Shown: positions 46,719 through 58,720 of the stretch, piece after piece
Position numbering within the stretch: position 1 is the first letter of the stretch
Layout of the letters: each line of letters starts with the position of its first letter
NCBI GenBank assembly: GCA_025331125.1
Contig: JAOALB010000176.1
Span: 36,989-100,988 of the forward strand
From: Mycogone perniciosa
Taxonomy: Eukaryota > Ascomycota > Sordariomycetes > Hypocreales > Hypocreaceae
Direction: 5' to 3'
Length of the DNA stretch: 64,000 nt
The notes under the pieces: generated by a model
Database searches by the model: none
Told to the model about the DNA's origin: nothing
The model's input: the letters and a program-made list of their open reading frames with translations, nothing else
Program-made: the position numbers and the translations under genes

Positions 46719-48083
46719 CTATTTGGTCCACCCCTTAGGTCCAGCCCAAGTACCCTTGATCATATGCTTATAGTACACCCATGGAAAGAAGTCCTTCTTC
46801 AAATAGTAGAATGCACTGCGAGGAACTCCTTGGTCAATGCCGAGCCATTTGGCGAACGTCTCTTTCGGCTCTCCACCATACTTGAATTCAGCGAGGAGGA
46901 CCTTCCCGTACTCTGTCAGAAGTGGGCATGAGGCATAACCGTCATATATCGCTCCAGGCTCCTTGTCTTCCAAGGATTGCAGCAGGTTATGAACTAGAAC
47001 CGGCGCTTGAGAAGTTATTGCTGCTGCTGTCTTGGATGTGGGTAGGCTTGAAGCATCGCCAGCTGACCAGACGTTGGGGTGTTTCGTGTGGCGAGTGGTG
47101 CCGTCATCGACCTCGACGTAACCGGCCTCATTCGCCAGGGCACTTCTAGCGACAAACGCATGAGGCCCCATCTTTGGCACGACATGCAAAAGGTCAAAAT
47201 TTTTCGTGACAGGCTCTTTTCCGTTGGGGTTTGCAAAAGTTGCATTGTTGCCATCAATGGCGATGAGATTGTGCTGGAATAGCCCCTCAACCCCTCTCTC
47301 CTTGCGCAGCTCCTCAAGAGTAGCGTTATACTTGGCAACACCAAACATTACGGGAAGACCGGTAGCGAAGCTGATCTGGATTGCTGAACTGGAGGGATTG
47401 ATAGGATCGTACAGGCCTGCTCGTTTCCAATAATCGAGTGCGAGCCACATGATCTTTTGCGGGGCGCCGGCACATTTGATAGCACCAGTGGGCTGGGTGA
47501 AGATGGCGGCACCTTTTCGGAGTTTCTGAATAGTGCGGAAGGTCTTGTCGCAAGTGTCATAGTTATAGATGGACGATACCAAGGCGTCCGGGTTAGCAAG
47601 AGCCTCAGGAAGACCTTTGACGCTGCCATAGTCGACGGAGATGCCAGGCACAATAACCAGCTGCTCGTAGTTGACCTTGTCGCCGCTGCCCAGTGTAATG
47701 GAGTTGTCTTGGGGGGAAATGTCGGTCACGCTGTCATTATAGAATTTGAGCTTGGGTTCAATTAAGCTGTCTAGTGGCTTCCGAAGCTGTTCCTTAGCTT
47801 TGAGACCACCCCCGACCAAAGTCCATCCAGGCTGGTAGTGGTGCCACTCTGCTGGGTCAACCACTGCTATATCGTCTTGGGCGAACTTGCCGGATTGAAG
47901 GAGCTGATGGCTTATAGACAGGCCGGCCGAACCGCCACCGATGACCACAACCCTATGGCTTCGACCAGCAGAGGCGATCGATGATGATACTGTAGCAAAA
48001 TTTCGGATTGTTGAAGTCGCGGCAGCAGTGCTGACTAAACGCCTGGCAGCACAAGCGGCCCATGTTGCGCGACCCTGCAGCAT
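46719..48083 (-). CDS. Mitochondrial sulfide:quinone oxidoreductase (type II, Hmt2-like)
   Basis: This is an intronless gene of 454 residues starting at the ATG at 48083. The first 40 residues (MLQGRATWAACAARRLVSTA and following) form an Arg/Ser/Ala-rich mitochondrial presequence. The FAD-binding motif HRVVVIGGGSAGLSISHQLL sits at 43-60. Further family blocks are EWHHYQPGWTLVGGGL, TQPTGAIKCAGAPQKIMWLA with one redox Cys, HVVPKMGPHAFV, NVWSAGDASSLPTSKTAAAI and YDGYASCPLLTEYGKVLLAE with another Cys. The C-terminus (FYYLKKDFFPWVYYKHMIKG) is the amphipathic membrane-binding part. The enzyme oxidises H2S at the inner mitochondrial membrane, passing electrons to ubiquinone and sulfur to a small thiol acceptor. 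It is transcribed divergently from the persulfide dioxygenase gene. Confidence 0.92.
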   Translation of the reverse strand: MLQGRATWAACAARRLVSTAAATSTIRNFATVSSSIASAGRSHRVVVIGGGSAGLSISHQLLQSGKFAQDDIAVVDPAEWHHYQPGWTLVGGGLKAKEQLRKPLDSLIEPKLKFYNDSVTDISPQDNSITLGSGDKVNYEQLVIVPGISVDYGSVKGLPEALANPDALVSSIYNYDTCDKTFRTIQKLRKGAAIFTQPTGAIKCAGAPQKIMWLALDYWKRAGLYDPINPSSSAIQISFATGLPVMFGVAKYNATLEELRKERGVEGLFQHNLIAIDGNNATFANPNGKEPVTKNFDLLHVVPKMGPHAFVARSALANEAGYVEVDDGTTRHTKHPNVWSAGDASSLPTSKTAAAITSQAPVLVHNLLQSLEDKEPGAIYDGYASCPLLTEYGKVLLAEFKYGGEPKETFAKWLGIDQGVPRSAFYYLKKDFFPWVYYKHMIKGTWAGPKGWTK

Positions 48084-48600
48084 CTTCTGTGTGAAAAGGA
48101 CAGGATGGAGTAGGAAAATGGGGTACGATAAACAGCAAAAGGAAATAGATACAAGCCGACAAGAACAGCGAGGGCGAGTGAGGGTCTTGGCGATAGAGCG
48201 TGATCTCTTTGGCGTGGGCAAAAAAATAATCTCACGGGTGCCGCTCACGCCGCGGGCCGATTTGACCCCCGAGTGCCGTTGACTCGGCCCGGGGAGTATT
48301 GTTCCGGACATGCCGACTTTTTCAGCAGGTCGCCGACATGGCCTGGACATGTGGAGCGGATCGGGCATCACAACACTTGGTAGTATTGACTATGGAGTCC
48401 GTAACGGCCTTGTCATGGATACAATACAATACAGGAATCTTCTCATGCCGGCGCTCGGCAAGGTGCTCGGCGGATTATTCACGAGACTTTGAGCAAGTCG
48501 CCTATACGAAACGGTTTTATACGGCATACTCTCATATTAATTCCAATCCATTATAGGATTTCCGGCTTCCTTGTTTCTTCAGAAGTATTAAAGTCCGATA
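48084..48600. promoter_or_regulatory. Shared divergent promoter of SQR and persulfide dioxygenase genes
   Basis: The 517 bases separate two divergent genes of the same pathway. Coordinate control from this segment is an inference. I see a G/C-rich part at 48235-48300 and an A/T-rich part at 48510-48560, but no motif I can assign to a named regulator. Confidence 0.5.
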
Positions 48601-49823
48601 ATGCCCATTCAATCTCCCGCTATTCGCCATACTGGTCGGTGCTTCACTACCCGTTCATGGCCCCTTTTAGCGACCGCCGTGAGGATTCAGTCCGTTCCAC
48701 TTGGTGGCCCCGCACAACATCATCGTCCTGGTCACCAACAAGCTCTCCAAGCATTTAGTTACAGGCAAAAATCCTCAGATTACCATACAGACTGCCTGCT
48801 TAACCCTCTTCATTCTCAACTGCGTCACAGTGTGACCAAAGACGGAGCATATATCAGGACGAAATCAACTATGGACAGTGAACCCATTATTCATGACGTT
48901 TTCGAAAGCAATACAGGAACATGGCAATATGTGGTAGCCGATCCATCCACATTAGCCGCTGTTATCATCGATCCTGTGTTAGACTATGATTCGGCGACTC
49001 AGACCATTACTACTGACACTGCCGACGCACTGATTTCATTAATCAGGGAAAAGGGCTACATGGTTGACAAAATCCTTGAAACACATGCTCATGCTGATCA
49101 TCTGACCTCGGCGTCTTATCTCCAAAAGCGCCTTGCCCAGAAGCAAGGTCATAAGCCATCCATCGCAATTGGCAAACGCATTGGACAGGTGCAGGAATTT
49201 TTTGGTCGGAGATACGGTCTTCCAGCAGAGCAGTACGAGGTTGCTTTTGATCATCTCTTGGATGATGACGAAACCTTTGCTATTGGTGAGCTGAGAGCCA
49301 TAGCCATCCATCTTCCTGGTCACACACCGGACCATCTAGGCTATCGTATTGGAGGTAAGATCTCTAGAGCACCTATCTCATTACTCCATAAATGGCTAAC
49401 TTAGCTTCCAAAGATAATGTCTTCTGTGGCGATTCTCTATTCCATGTGGACATTGGAAGTGCACGTTGTGATTTCCCTGGTGGGAGTGAAAGCAGTCTCT
49501 TTAACTCGGGTCGCAAGTTGCTCAGTTTGCCAGGCCATGTAAAAGTTTGGACAGGTCATGACTATCCTCCTCAGGGGCATCGTGGTCCTGTATCCTGGAC
49601 GAGCGTTTATGACCACAGATGGCAGAATAAGCATCTAAGGGATGGCATCACTGAGGTGGAATTTGTGGCTCAGAGGAGAGAGCGCGATGCAACCTTGGCA
49701 CCGCCGAAGCTACTACACCAGTCTCTGCAGATAAACATCCGGGCAGGAGAGCTTCCAAACCCAACAGAAACGGGACATCGAATGTTATGTTTTCCATTGA
49801 AACTGGATGGTGTGGAATGGTAG
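48601..49823 (+). CDS. Mitochondrial persulfide dioxygenase (ETHE1-like, metallo-beta-lactamase fold)
   Basis: Two exons (48601-49354, 49405-49823) join in phase to 390 residues. The start at 48601 gives a 90-residue Arg/His/Ser-rich extension suited to mitochondrial import; a start at 48871 (MDSEPIIHDVF) would give a 300-residue form without it. The fold markers are VADPSTLAAVIIDPVLDYD, the metal motif ETHAHADHLTSASYL (His162, His164, Asp166, His167), HLPGHTPDHLGYRIG, then after the intron VFCGDSLFHVDIGSARCDFP and KVWTGHDYPPQG. The order follows the ETHE1/persulfide dioxygenase class with added C-terminal residues as in the longer bacterial/fungal forms. It oxidises glutathione persulfide to sulfite, the step after SQR. 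Confidence 0.85.
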
Positions 49824-50280
49824 ATGAGGCCAAATGATGTGTGGCGGTCGGTTACAACGGTTGAAACTTGGAGGTTTGATTGTCTCATTTGGTTGACTCT
49901 GCTCTTGCTAGTAGCAATTGAAATCGATTTTCTATCAAATGATTCTTGAGAATATTCTAGTAACTATCTAATGCCCACCTATCCCCCCTTTCTCCCTCAT
50001 TATCTTTTATCCAGCACTTTTAGACCGCATTGTGGGTCGTAACTAGAAAGCTTTATGAAAGACTCACGAGGCAGAACATTCTAGAACGTAGATAGAGTAG
50101 TTGTCGAGATGAACACATTTATTGAGAGTTTCACCACATGACGATGTGGATTGTACAGCGCTCGTACTAAGAAAACCACATCACGGCTAACAGATGAAAA
50201 GTCGACGGTGTCCCGTAATTCGGCCACAGCACCACTCTTAAGTCTGTCAGCGCAAGGCTGCGCTATCCTTCAAATGGAGC
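49824..50280. other. Convergent intergenic region
   Basis: The region is bounded by the 3' ends of the dioxygenase and dehydrogenase genes. No gene or repeat is seen. Confidence 0.45.
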
Positions 50281-51335
50281 TTAAAGGCCAATTACGCCAA
50301 TTCTGAGATAGTTGGCATCGTTGTCAATTTTTTCTCTGACATCACCAGTCTTTAGCTCTTCAACATCCCATGCTGCCCAGGTAAACCGCCCATGGAGGAA
50401 TTTCGCCTCATCAGAGGCTGCCCAGACCGCATATTGCCCGGGGAGATTCTCTAGGGGTGAACAGCACATTAGCGTTATACCCGCAAATCGGTTAATTCAT
50501 CTCCGGCTCGGCAAGGATACGACAATATGGCAGAGAGAAATAAACTTACCGTCGTCCCACTCGAGATCCGAGATAGTAAACCCTGCAGCCATGGCTGCGT
50601 CCGTGAAGATGGCTCCAGGATGGAAGCTCACTACCTGCATATCCTCTGAGGAGACGCCCCTGGCCAGTTGCTGCATTATTAGCGTGCCCGCATTCTTGGA
50701 GGCCGCGTAGTTGGGGAGGTTGCTGACGACTTCAAAATCATGAATCGCCATTGTCGACACGTGAACTAGTGACTGGTAGGGCTCCTTGTTAGTTCAAGCA
50801 AATCAAGCACTTCAAGAGCGATAAGAGTTACCAGCTTTCTGTCTGAAACTCGCTTATTCTGATGATAGAAACGGTCGGCGAAGTCCATGTTTGCTCCGAC
50901 ATTAGTCACAAAGTCAGGCCAGATTTCCGTGTAACCTAGTTCGACCATGGACGCCTTTCGAAGCTGGACCCTCGCCGCGTTAAGCACCAAAACATCAACG
51001 ACCACACCGTCAGCATCAATCTGAACCCAGAATCGCTCAACTTGAGAACTGTTGGAGATATCCAACGGCTGTCCGATAAACTTTGTCTTCGAAAATTCCT
51101 GTTCAAGCGCTTTGACTGCCTCCCTTAATGGACCCTCGCGACGACCGGTTAGAATAACGGTTGTAGCCTCTGCTTGAGCAAACGCCCTCGCAGCCGCAAA
51201 GCCAATACCAGTAGAGCTTCCAGTGACGAGAATAACACGTCCTTTCTGAGATAGTTCCAGTCGAGAGGGTGATATAGCCGTGTAAGGAGTGCGGTGGACA
51301 GTCTTGGTGACCTTCAGAGCTGATGCGGTCGTCAT
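50281..51335 (-). CDS. Short-chain dehydrogenase/reductase
   Basis: Three exons (51335-50832, 50772-50550, 50450-50281) join in phase to 298 residues. The NAD(P)-binding motif RVILVTGSSTGIGFAAARAF lies at residues 33-52, with VILTGRREG after the second strand. LDISNSSQVERF and VVVDVLVLNAARV (NAA in place of NNAG) follow. The catalytic residues are Ser174 in LVHVSTMAI, and Tyr190 and Lys194 in NLPNYAASKNAG. An upstream in-frame ATG at 51416 would add 27 residues; the start at 51335 is the usual length. TGRR after the second strand suggests NADPH use. The substrate is unknown. It is divergent from a Zn2Cys6 regulator gene, a frequent arrangement for a regulator and its target in fungi. Confidence 0.85.
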
Positions 51336-51780
51336 TTTGTAAGGGGATACGGTAAGTGAGAAATGGTGATGTATCTCTGTAAAGAACAATGGTGTTGAGA
51401 CATTGAAGGCGAACATGTATATGGCATTGGATCAAGCGAACACCTTTATAGTCAATGTGGAACAGATTCCCTGCCTTCAAGGCAAGCCGCCGTTTGATGG
51501 TATTACAAATACATGCATTCTTACGTCTAGACACCTGTGGACTACCTAAAAAAAAAAGTTCCGCATATTTCCAATTTCTGAAGAATAACCTTAGAACCCG
51601 CCCAGCTGGCGCGGAACTCTTTGCACCCACTGTAATAGTATTGAGTCAGCTTCTCCGCGAAAGTTCCGCAAATGTTCCGCTGCTTATCAACAATGTCAAT
51701 AGTACGAAGTACCAAGACCCACCAACTCAGCGCCTTCATAAGCCTCACTTTTGGAACATTGAAGCTACTGGGCTGCCGCA
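51336..51780. promoter_or_regulatory. Divergent promoter region between dehydrogenase and regulator
   Basis: The 445 bases separate two divergently transcribed genes. The pentamer TTCCGC or its complement GCGGA appears several times (about 51560, 51650-51665, 51675), and also just after the regulator ATG. No named binding site can be assigned with confidence. Confidence 0.4.
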
Positions 51781-53133
51781 ATGTTTCCGCAGCAAACTAT
51801 GGATATGGACGATGCAGCTGGAAATGGCGCATTGAAGAGCAGCCTCCCGCACCGCCGAAATGCGTGTATCCCCTGTACCAAGGCAAAGCGACGTTGCAGC
51901 AAGGCGCTCCCGTTTTGTCAGCGGTGCCTGGACAAAGAAGTGTCGTGCCATTATCCGTCGACTCGCTCCTACGCCCGCTCCTACGCCCGCTCCTACGCCC
52001 GCCAAGCAGCCCACCAGGCGAGGGCAACTGGATCCCTCAGCTTGGAGTCGGGAGACCAACCGCATGCTCCACAGCCAGGGCCAACCGAAGATGCCAACGC
52101 CCCATCAGGATTTGGGTTCGAGAACGACTATCTGATGAGTAACGAGCTTTCAGCATTGGAGCTTGACGAGTGGCTAGATGAAAACTATGGTGGAAAAGGT
52201 GGTACTCAAGCTCCCGCCAGCTCTTGGTTTCTCCAAAGCGAGTCTTGGACCATCCGCCACCAGGATAACAACACCACACCGCATGTGCGTCTCTCTAGGT
52301 TGAGGCAATACACTCAATATATCAGACGGTGGCTAGAGCAATGGGTAGAGAAGAGCCACTGTCCTTTCATACATGAAAGGCTGTTTGCTGATACAGGGCT
52401 CCCACCATGTCTCCAAGATGCATATGCGGCCCTCACGGTATATGCAGTGAAGAATCAGAGAAACGAGGATATAGTGATGCAATTTATCGAAGATAAAGCC
52501 AACGCACTGCTACGAGAGTATGATAATACCATGTCTGCAAGCCCATTGTCCACCATCCAGTTACTCGCCAGGGTCCAGGCCTTTGTCATCTACCAGTTCA
52601 TCCGCCTTTTTGACGGTGATATACGACAGAGGTCTCAAGCAGAGGGTCATATCTCAACACTAACAAAGTGGATAAAACAACTCTGGGAGTCTACCAACCT
52701 TGATACCTCCTTACAGACCGCTTTTGGCAACGACTTTTTTCCCCAAGGTCACAGTGATGCGACAATGAAGTTGTGGCGCAGCTGGATTTTGGCGGAGAGC
52801 GTACGCAGGACATGGATGATTGGCAACTACACACAATGCATCTATCTGACCCTGCGGGATGCAGAGGCGATATGCGAGGGAAGTCTCACCTTTACTGCGC
52901 GGCAAGGTCTATGGGATGCCACATCTGCCGCAACATGGTTGAGAGTTCTAGAACATTGCGATCCTCTCTTTATTTATTCCAACCAGATAGATCAAATCTT
53001 TGGAGCAAATTCGGCACTTGATATCGATGTATTTGCACTGTCTACTATGTGTATTATGATGGACTCGGACAAAGTAGACTCGTGGGTGGCCGAGTCATCG
53101 GGTAAGGATGTAGAAGCACTGTTGGAACCGTAA
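51781..53133 (+). CDS. Zn2Cys6 fungal transcription factor, short form
   Basis: This is an intronless frame of 450 residues from the ATG at 51781. The zinc cluster is ACIPCTKAKRRCSKALPFCQ followed by RCLDKEVSCHY, a regular C-x2-C-x6-C-x5-C-x2-C-x6-C pattern at about residues 29-57. Directly behind it a tandem RSYA repeat occurs three times, encoded by a perfect 12-base repeat. The rest has the composition of the regulatory region of small C6 factors (CPFIHERLFADTGLPPCLQD, SAEGH-like QAEGHISTLTKWIKQLWES), ending VDSWVAESSGKDVEALLEP. It may regulate the divergent dehydrogenase gene. It lies next to the A/T-rich transposon block. Confidence 0.87.
   Translation: MFPQQTMDMDDAAGNGALKSSLPHRRNACIPCTKAKRRCSKALPFCQRCLDKEVSCHYPSTRSYARSYARSYARQAAHQARATGSLSLESGDQPHAPQPGPTEDANAPSGFGFENDYLMSNELSALELDEWLDENYGGKGGTQAPASSWFLQSESWTIRHQDNNTTPHVRLSRLRQYTQYIRRWLEQWVEKSHCPFIHERLFADTGLPPCLQDAYAALTVYAVKNQRNEDIVMQFIEDKANALLREYDNTMSASPLSTIQLLARVQAFVIYQFIRLFDGDIRQRSQAEGHISTLTKWIKQLWESTNLDTSLQTAFGNDFFPQGHSDATMKLWRSWILAESVRRTWMIGNYTQCIYLTLRDAEAICEGSLTFTARQGLWDATSAATWLRVLEHCDPLFIYSNQIDQIFGANSALDIDVFALSTMCIMMDSDKVDSWVAESSGKDVEALLEP
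51964..51999 (+). repeat. Perfect 12-bp coding tandem repeat
   Basis: CGCTCCTACGCC occurs three times without a mismatch, encoding RSYA three times immediately after the zinc cluster. A fresh expansion is suggested by the perfect identity. Confidence 0.85.
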
Positions 53134-53750
53134 TGCGGTGCCTGCACTTTGTTACTTTTTCTAACAGAATAGCATAAGTAGTAGGATTTCGATGCTGGAA
53201 ACTAGGATAGCCTATAAAGTTCTATCTTAGCCGTAGGCCATCCAAATAAAGCAGTCAAGTTTTGTGAATGTCTTGTACCTTTGAAGCTGGTCGTTTCGTT
53301 TCCTCACTAGCCTTCCTCTATTTTTTGTCAAACCATTGTACTAGACCAGCAATTGTAGCTAATAGTGTAGGTTATATTGCATTTGACAGTTTTGACGCCT
53401 ATGACACTGAAGAACGTCAGTCCGTCAGAAACGGCAAGGCCTTACGAAATAGACGTATTTGCACTCGCTTCCCAGTCAAGTAGAATAAAAAAGACATTGG
53501 AACTTGAAGAAAGAGTGTTTTAAACAAGGCAGCGCAATATTGTCAGACCTATGAGATTCGGTAGCTCCATTGATTACTCCATATTTCTGGCACCAACATA
53601 AGCGGAATCTGTATAAGGCCACTCCATACTGAAAGTGACTGGCGAAATGTGAGAGTTAGTGCAATAGAGCATTGCATATCTATTTGATATCTGAAGCACG
53701 AAATACTATAGCAAGCTTCACTGGTATATCTACAGGTACCCTACCTTTTA
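53134..53750. other. Intergenic transition into A/T-rich DNA
   Basis: The base composition changes gradually from normal to strongly A/T-rich between 53650 and 53800. A 71-codon ATG-started frame at 53268-53483 begins with a hydrophobic stretch but has no other support. Confidence 0.45.
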
Positions 53751-54343
53751 AATGCCGACTTACTAAAAACTATAACCTTTTAACTAGCTATTAAGAAAAA
53801 CAAGCTTAATAATACTCTCTTGCCTTATTTAAACATTTGGAGAAAGATAGTAAATATTATTAGGCTTTGAGTAAATTAAAAATAATTAAACTTTATTACT
53901 ATTAAATAAATAATGCTTTAATAACTTAAAAGAAAATACTTTTTTACTATTAAGGTAAAAAGAAATTATAGTTTTTTTATATATATTGAAAAATACTATA
54001 TTAATAATAAAGATATTAAAATTAATATCTTTTATTTTAATTTTGATGTTAATATAAAATTTAATATGTTTTTAAAGGCATTTATAAACTTTAAAAAATT
54101 AAATATAATCTTTATTTTTATTTAATTAATAATTATTTAAGTAATTAATAAAAGGTTTTATTAAAATAAAAAATAATAATAAATTAAACTTTAACTTTTA
54201 AAAAAAGTTAATATAAAAACCTTTTATTATAGTATAAAAAGGCAAGTTAAGGTAAATATTGCTATTATACTATAAAGAGTATAAAAGCCTTAAAGGTTTA
54301 TAGAAAGCTATAGCTAAAAATATATTAGGGCCTGGTTATATAA

Positions 54344-54743
54344 TGTTACGATCCGACCCTTTTATGGCCGCATAAAGGGTCCGGGGCAATACATACCCCG
54401 GAAGAACGATGGAGCGACCAACCAATCAGGAAGGATCACTCGGATTACTGTAGACTATGGATTACTTAGATCACAGAGTGTAAGCTAAGGTAATCCAACG
54501 CAACTATAATCTATATATAATCCAAGTATATTTACTATATATCTCCTTTATATATAAGACTGGATAAATAATAATTATTTAGTATAGTTACTTAGATAGT
54601 CGTTAATAATTATATTCATTAAAACTGCCTGTTTTATAGAATTGTAATTATATTACCCTACTTAGTATTTATCTTTAACCTCTCTGTTAATATAAACCTA
54701 CAACCCTCGGTTTATCCCTTAAAAATCAACCTGGATCGTTATA
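54344..54743 (+). mobile_element. LTR copy 1 (about 400 bp)
   Basis: It begins TGTTACGATCCGACCC and ends GGATCGTTATA, where the intact inverted terminal form would be TCGTTACA. It shares with copies 2 and 3 the internal blocks TTTTATAGAAT, TTATCTTTAACCTCTCTG and TTAATATAAACC. The G/C-rich first 130 bases are little mutated while the remainder is A/T-rich. Confidence 0.75.
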
Positions 54744-57700
54744 TATAACTAGAGCTTATATAACAAGGCATTAATATTATATTATAGTTGATACTATAAT
54801 AGTACCTTACCTTATATTTCACTATTTAGCTGTAAATAGCTATATTACTTATATAAATTAAACCTCTAGGTAATTTATTTTAATACTTTTAATATAAAAG
54901 TAAATAAAGTAAATTAAATAACTTTTTAAAATAAGTAATATATAGTTTAGTTATAGGCTTTAATATAATATAGGCTTATAAGTATACTTTTTTTATTATT
55001 ATATAAAGTCCTGTTTATTTATTATTTAATTCTTTTATTAATTTATTAATTTATATATTTTATATATTAATAAAAGCTTTTTATTTATTATAAGGATATT
55101 TTATAGGTAAAGCTATAAAGGCCTTATTTTTAAATAAAGGTTAAACTATAATTAATAAAAAGTAATAATATATTAATAATTTTAAATATTATATTATTTA
55201 TAGTAAATTTAATTAATAAATATTAATAATTTTAATTATTTTAATAAAAGTTAATAAAAGTATATAAAGATTATTTAATATTTATATTAATTCTTTTAAT
55301 TTAATTATGCACTTTTAAATATAAGGCTAATAACTCTTTTAATATAAACTTTAATTACTTTAAAAGTTATTTTTAAAACTATAATATAAACTATATACTA
55401 TAATATAATATAATATAATTAAATATATTATAAAAGTAATAAGTTTTATTAGTAAATATATTATTTAACTTTTTAATTAAAAGTAAAGTAATAAATATAA
55501 AATAATATATATTTATAAAATAATAGATTATTATTAATAAATATTCATAAGTAATATTATAATAATAGAATTTAAATAATACTATAATATAATTAATAAA
55601 AATGTTTAATTATATATAAAATAAAATTAATAATAGTTAAAGGAAGCTTTATAATAACACTTATAAAGCCTTTATTTTAATATATAGTTTATGGGCTTAT
55701 ATAAATACTTTAATATCTTTTAAAGTTTATAGTAATTAATAAATTTAATTAGTAAAGTTTAAGGTTATAAATTTATTTAAGTATTTAACTAAAGTACTAA
55801 AATAATCTTTAAATAAAGTTTATATATATAGTTTATTATTAAAAGGAATAAAAAGCTGCTTTTAATAATAAACTTTATTATTTATTATTTTATAGTTATT
55901 TATTATAATTTAAAAGTCCTTATAAAACTGCTTTAATTATTAATAAATAGTAAAGTTTTAAAATATAGTTACTACTTCTTTTACTATAATATTTTATTTA
56001 TATACTACTATAACTAAATTATTAATTAATTTATTGTTTATAGGTATTATTATAGCTATAAAGGCAGCTTTTATAAATATTTTAATATTTAATAAAATCT
56101 TTTTTTAAAATATTACCTAAACTTTAAAGTTAAAGAAAAGTTTAAAAAAATAATATATTACTTATTTTTAATTTAATTATTAAAAGGGTTTAATTTTATA
56201 AACCTATTTATTACTTTCTTATTTAACGGATTTACTTTTATAATTATATTTTTAAATATTATACTTTATAAAGTATAAAATACCTTTTTTATAATATTAT
56301 AAGAAAATAATATTTAATATTTAATTAAAGCTGTTTTATTAGGTATAACTAATATATTTAATATACTTGCACTCCTTTTCACTACTTTACCTAAGAAAAG
56401 TCAGTTGCTTATTTAAGCAACTACTAGATTAGGGAGGTATAAGACTATAAAGATAAACAGATAGACCTAGTTTAATAATAATTAACCTGCATTCTCCCTT
56501 AATATATTACTTTACTTGTAGTTTTATAGCCTTTAAAGTGTAAAGAGGTAACTGTTAATTACTTTCAACTATAGACATTATAATTAATAATTCGCAGTAT
56601 CTTTTAGTCTTTATATTACCTCACTATAGCTTTATAGGTCTGTTGAAAGCGCAGTTCCTGCTCTTTATTCTAGTTATTGTTACTGTATATATATATATAT
56701 ATTTAAAGCGCTGATTCCCCCTTAATAAACTATTTATTTTAAAAAGTATTTATTTATTAAAATTAAAAAAGTTAAAATTCAAGTTAATTTAAAAGTGTAT
56801 TTAATTAAATTAAAGGCTTTTTATTATTTTTCTATTTTAATATATAGTTAACTTTTCTTTAAAAGTTTATTAAATAGTGCAGCTATTATAAAGTAGTTTT
56901 AAATAAAATAGTTATAAAAGTTTATAAAGTTAAAGAACTTTTATAAGTCTTTTACTTTTTTAAATAAGTATTAATTTAATACAGCTTTAATTTATTTAAA
57001 TTTTATATTTAATTCTTTAAGTAATAATTAAATTTAAGTATCTTATTTTTATTATTTTAAATTTATATTTAATAATATTAATTTAAAGGTTAATATTTTA
57101 AAAGTAAATACTTACTTTGTAAATATATTCTTTATATTCTTTTAAACTTAGAAAATATAGATAAATATAATAAAAAAGGTTATAAAAGGTATAATTAATA
57201 TAAAATTAAATTCTAATAAATATAAATACTGCCTTCTAATTTTATAATTAAAGAAAAAGTAATATATTATATTTATAATATATTAAATAAAAACTATTTA
57301 TTCATTTAATATAAAAGGTTTTTTTTAAATAATATTTTAATTTTATAGTTTTAAGTTTATTATAAAAAGGCTTATTTACTATTTTAAATATAAAAGTATT
57401 ATATAGGTTATATAAGTAAAATAATAGTTTTTTGTTAAAATATTTAGTTTATTAAACTTAAATTTCCTTACTATAAATCTTTATATATTAATAGCTATAA
57501 TCTTTTTCAATTATATTAAAAAGTAATATTTATTAATAATGTTATTTCTTCCATAATATTATTTTTATATTAATATAGTCTCTTTATTTTATAAATACTT
57601 ATTAAAGAAATTGATTTAAAACCTTTAATAAATTTATAGGTATTGATTCTTTAACTTTAATAGCTTAATAAATCTTTTTTTAAATTACTTTTATTATATA

Positions 57701-58180
57701 AATATATAATTCAGAATAATAGGTAATAAAGTTTATAGCTATTATTATTTATATATTTACTATATCTAATAATATAGGTTAATTTATAAAGGATAAACTA
57801 AAGTTTATAGGTTTATATTAATAAATAGTTTTAGTAAATGTAATTATCAATAATTATTTAAGAAACTATATTAAATAAATAATACATTAATTATATATAT
57901 ATTAAGGATACTTATATATAATTATTAATGTTTTAGTAAATATTATTATAATTACTATAATAATATAGTAATTACTTTTGAATAATTAATTAAAATACTT
58001 AATAATTTTTATAACTTTATAATTTAGTTTTTAATATAGTAATATATTAAAAACAAAAGTAAAATATATTAAAAATATTTCTTTTATTAATAATTATATA
58101 CTTTAAACAAGTTTTATAAAAAAAGGGTAATAATAAAATAATAAAAGTAATAATAGTAGTTGGTAAAAAGGAGGGCTAAA

Positions 58181-58720
58181 TAGTAAGGATTTTAGTGTAT
58201 TTAGGTAACCTTCCTATTCTGGCTAGACCCGGAATTAGGCCTGACGCTAGGACCGAGTTCTGGAGGAACTTTAGTGTAAGTCAGGAAATTTCTGTTATCT
58301 TTAACGATAACAATTAAGCTAGGACCAGCTATCCCGCCTACCCTAGACTCAATACAATGGCCATAATGGCTATTGTAAAAAAATCTGACTAAAATGGCTT
58401 CCTGTTTGTATGGCCATGAGTCGATATAGCCGATTTCCTATATAAATGAATTTTGCGGAAAATAGGAATAGGGCCATGAACCCAATTCTGCCGCTATATT
58501 CCTATTATCTAGTCGGAGGACTATTGTAGAAGACAAAGGTATTGTTTATACAATCACTTCTATACCAGCCGCATATACACTAGATATTCTATAGCTTTCT
58601 AGCTATTAGTTCAGTTATAATTTAATTGTTTATCTATTATTAACCCAATTAGACTTTTAGTTATTCCTTTATTACAGTATTATATACAGCTTCCTAGAAG
58701 CTATATATAAATAAGGTTTA
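58181..58720. other. Island of normal composition inside the A/T-rich block
   Basis: About 350-500 bases have balanced composition (e.g. GGCTAGACCCGGAATTAGGC, CTAGGACCGAGTTCTGGAGG), surrounded by extreme A/T richness. It contains a TATA-like CCTATATAAATG at 58437 and no open frame. It may be a solo LTR or other short insert that is below the length needed for RIP or arrived after it. Confidence 0.5.

Noticed and set aside
46445..46738. 97-codon frame overlapping the 3' end of SQR
   Set aside because: It has no family features and it overlaps the well-supported SQR stop on the other strand.
53268..53483. 71-codon frame after the second regulator
   Set aside because: It has a hydrophobic start but no further support; it lies at the edge of degenerate A/T-rich DNA.
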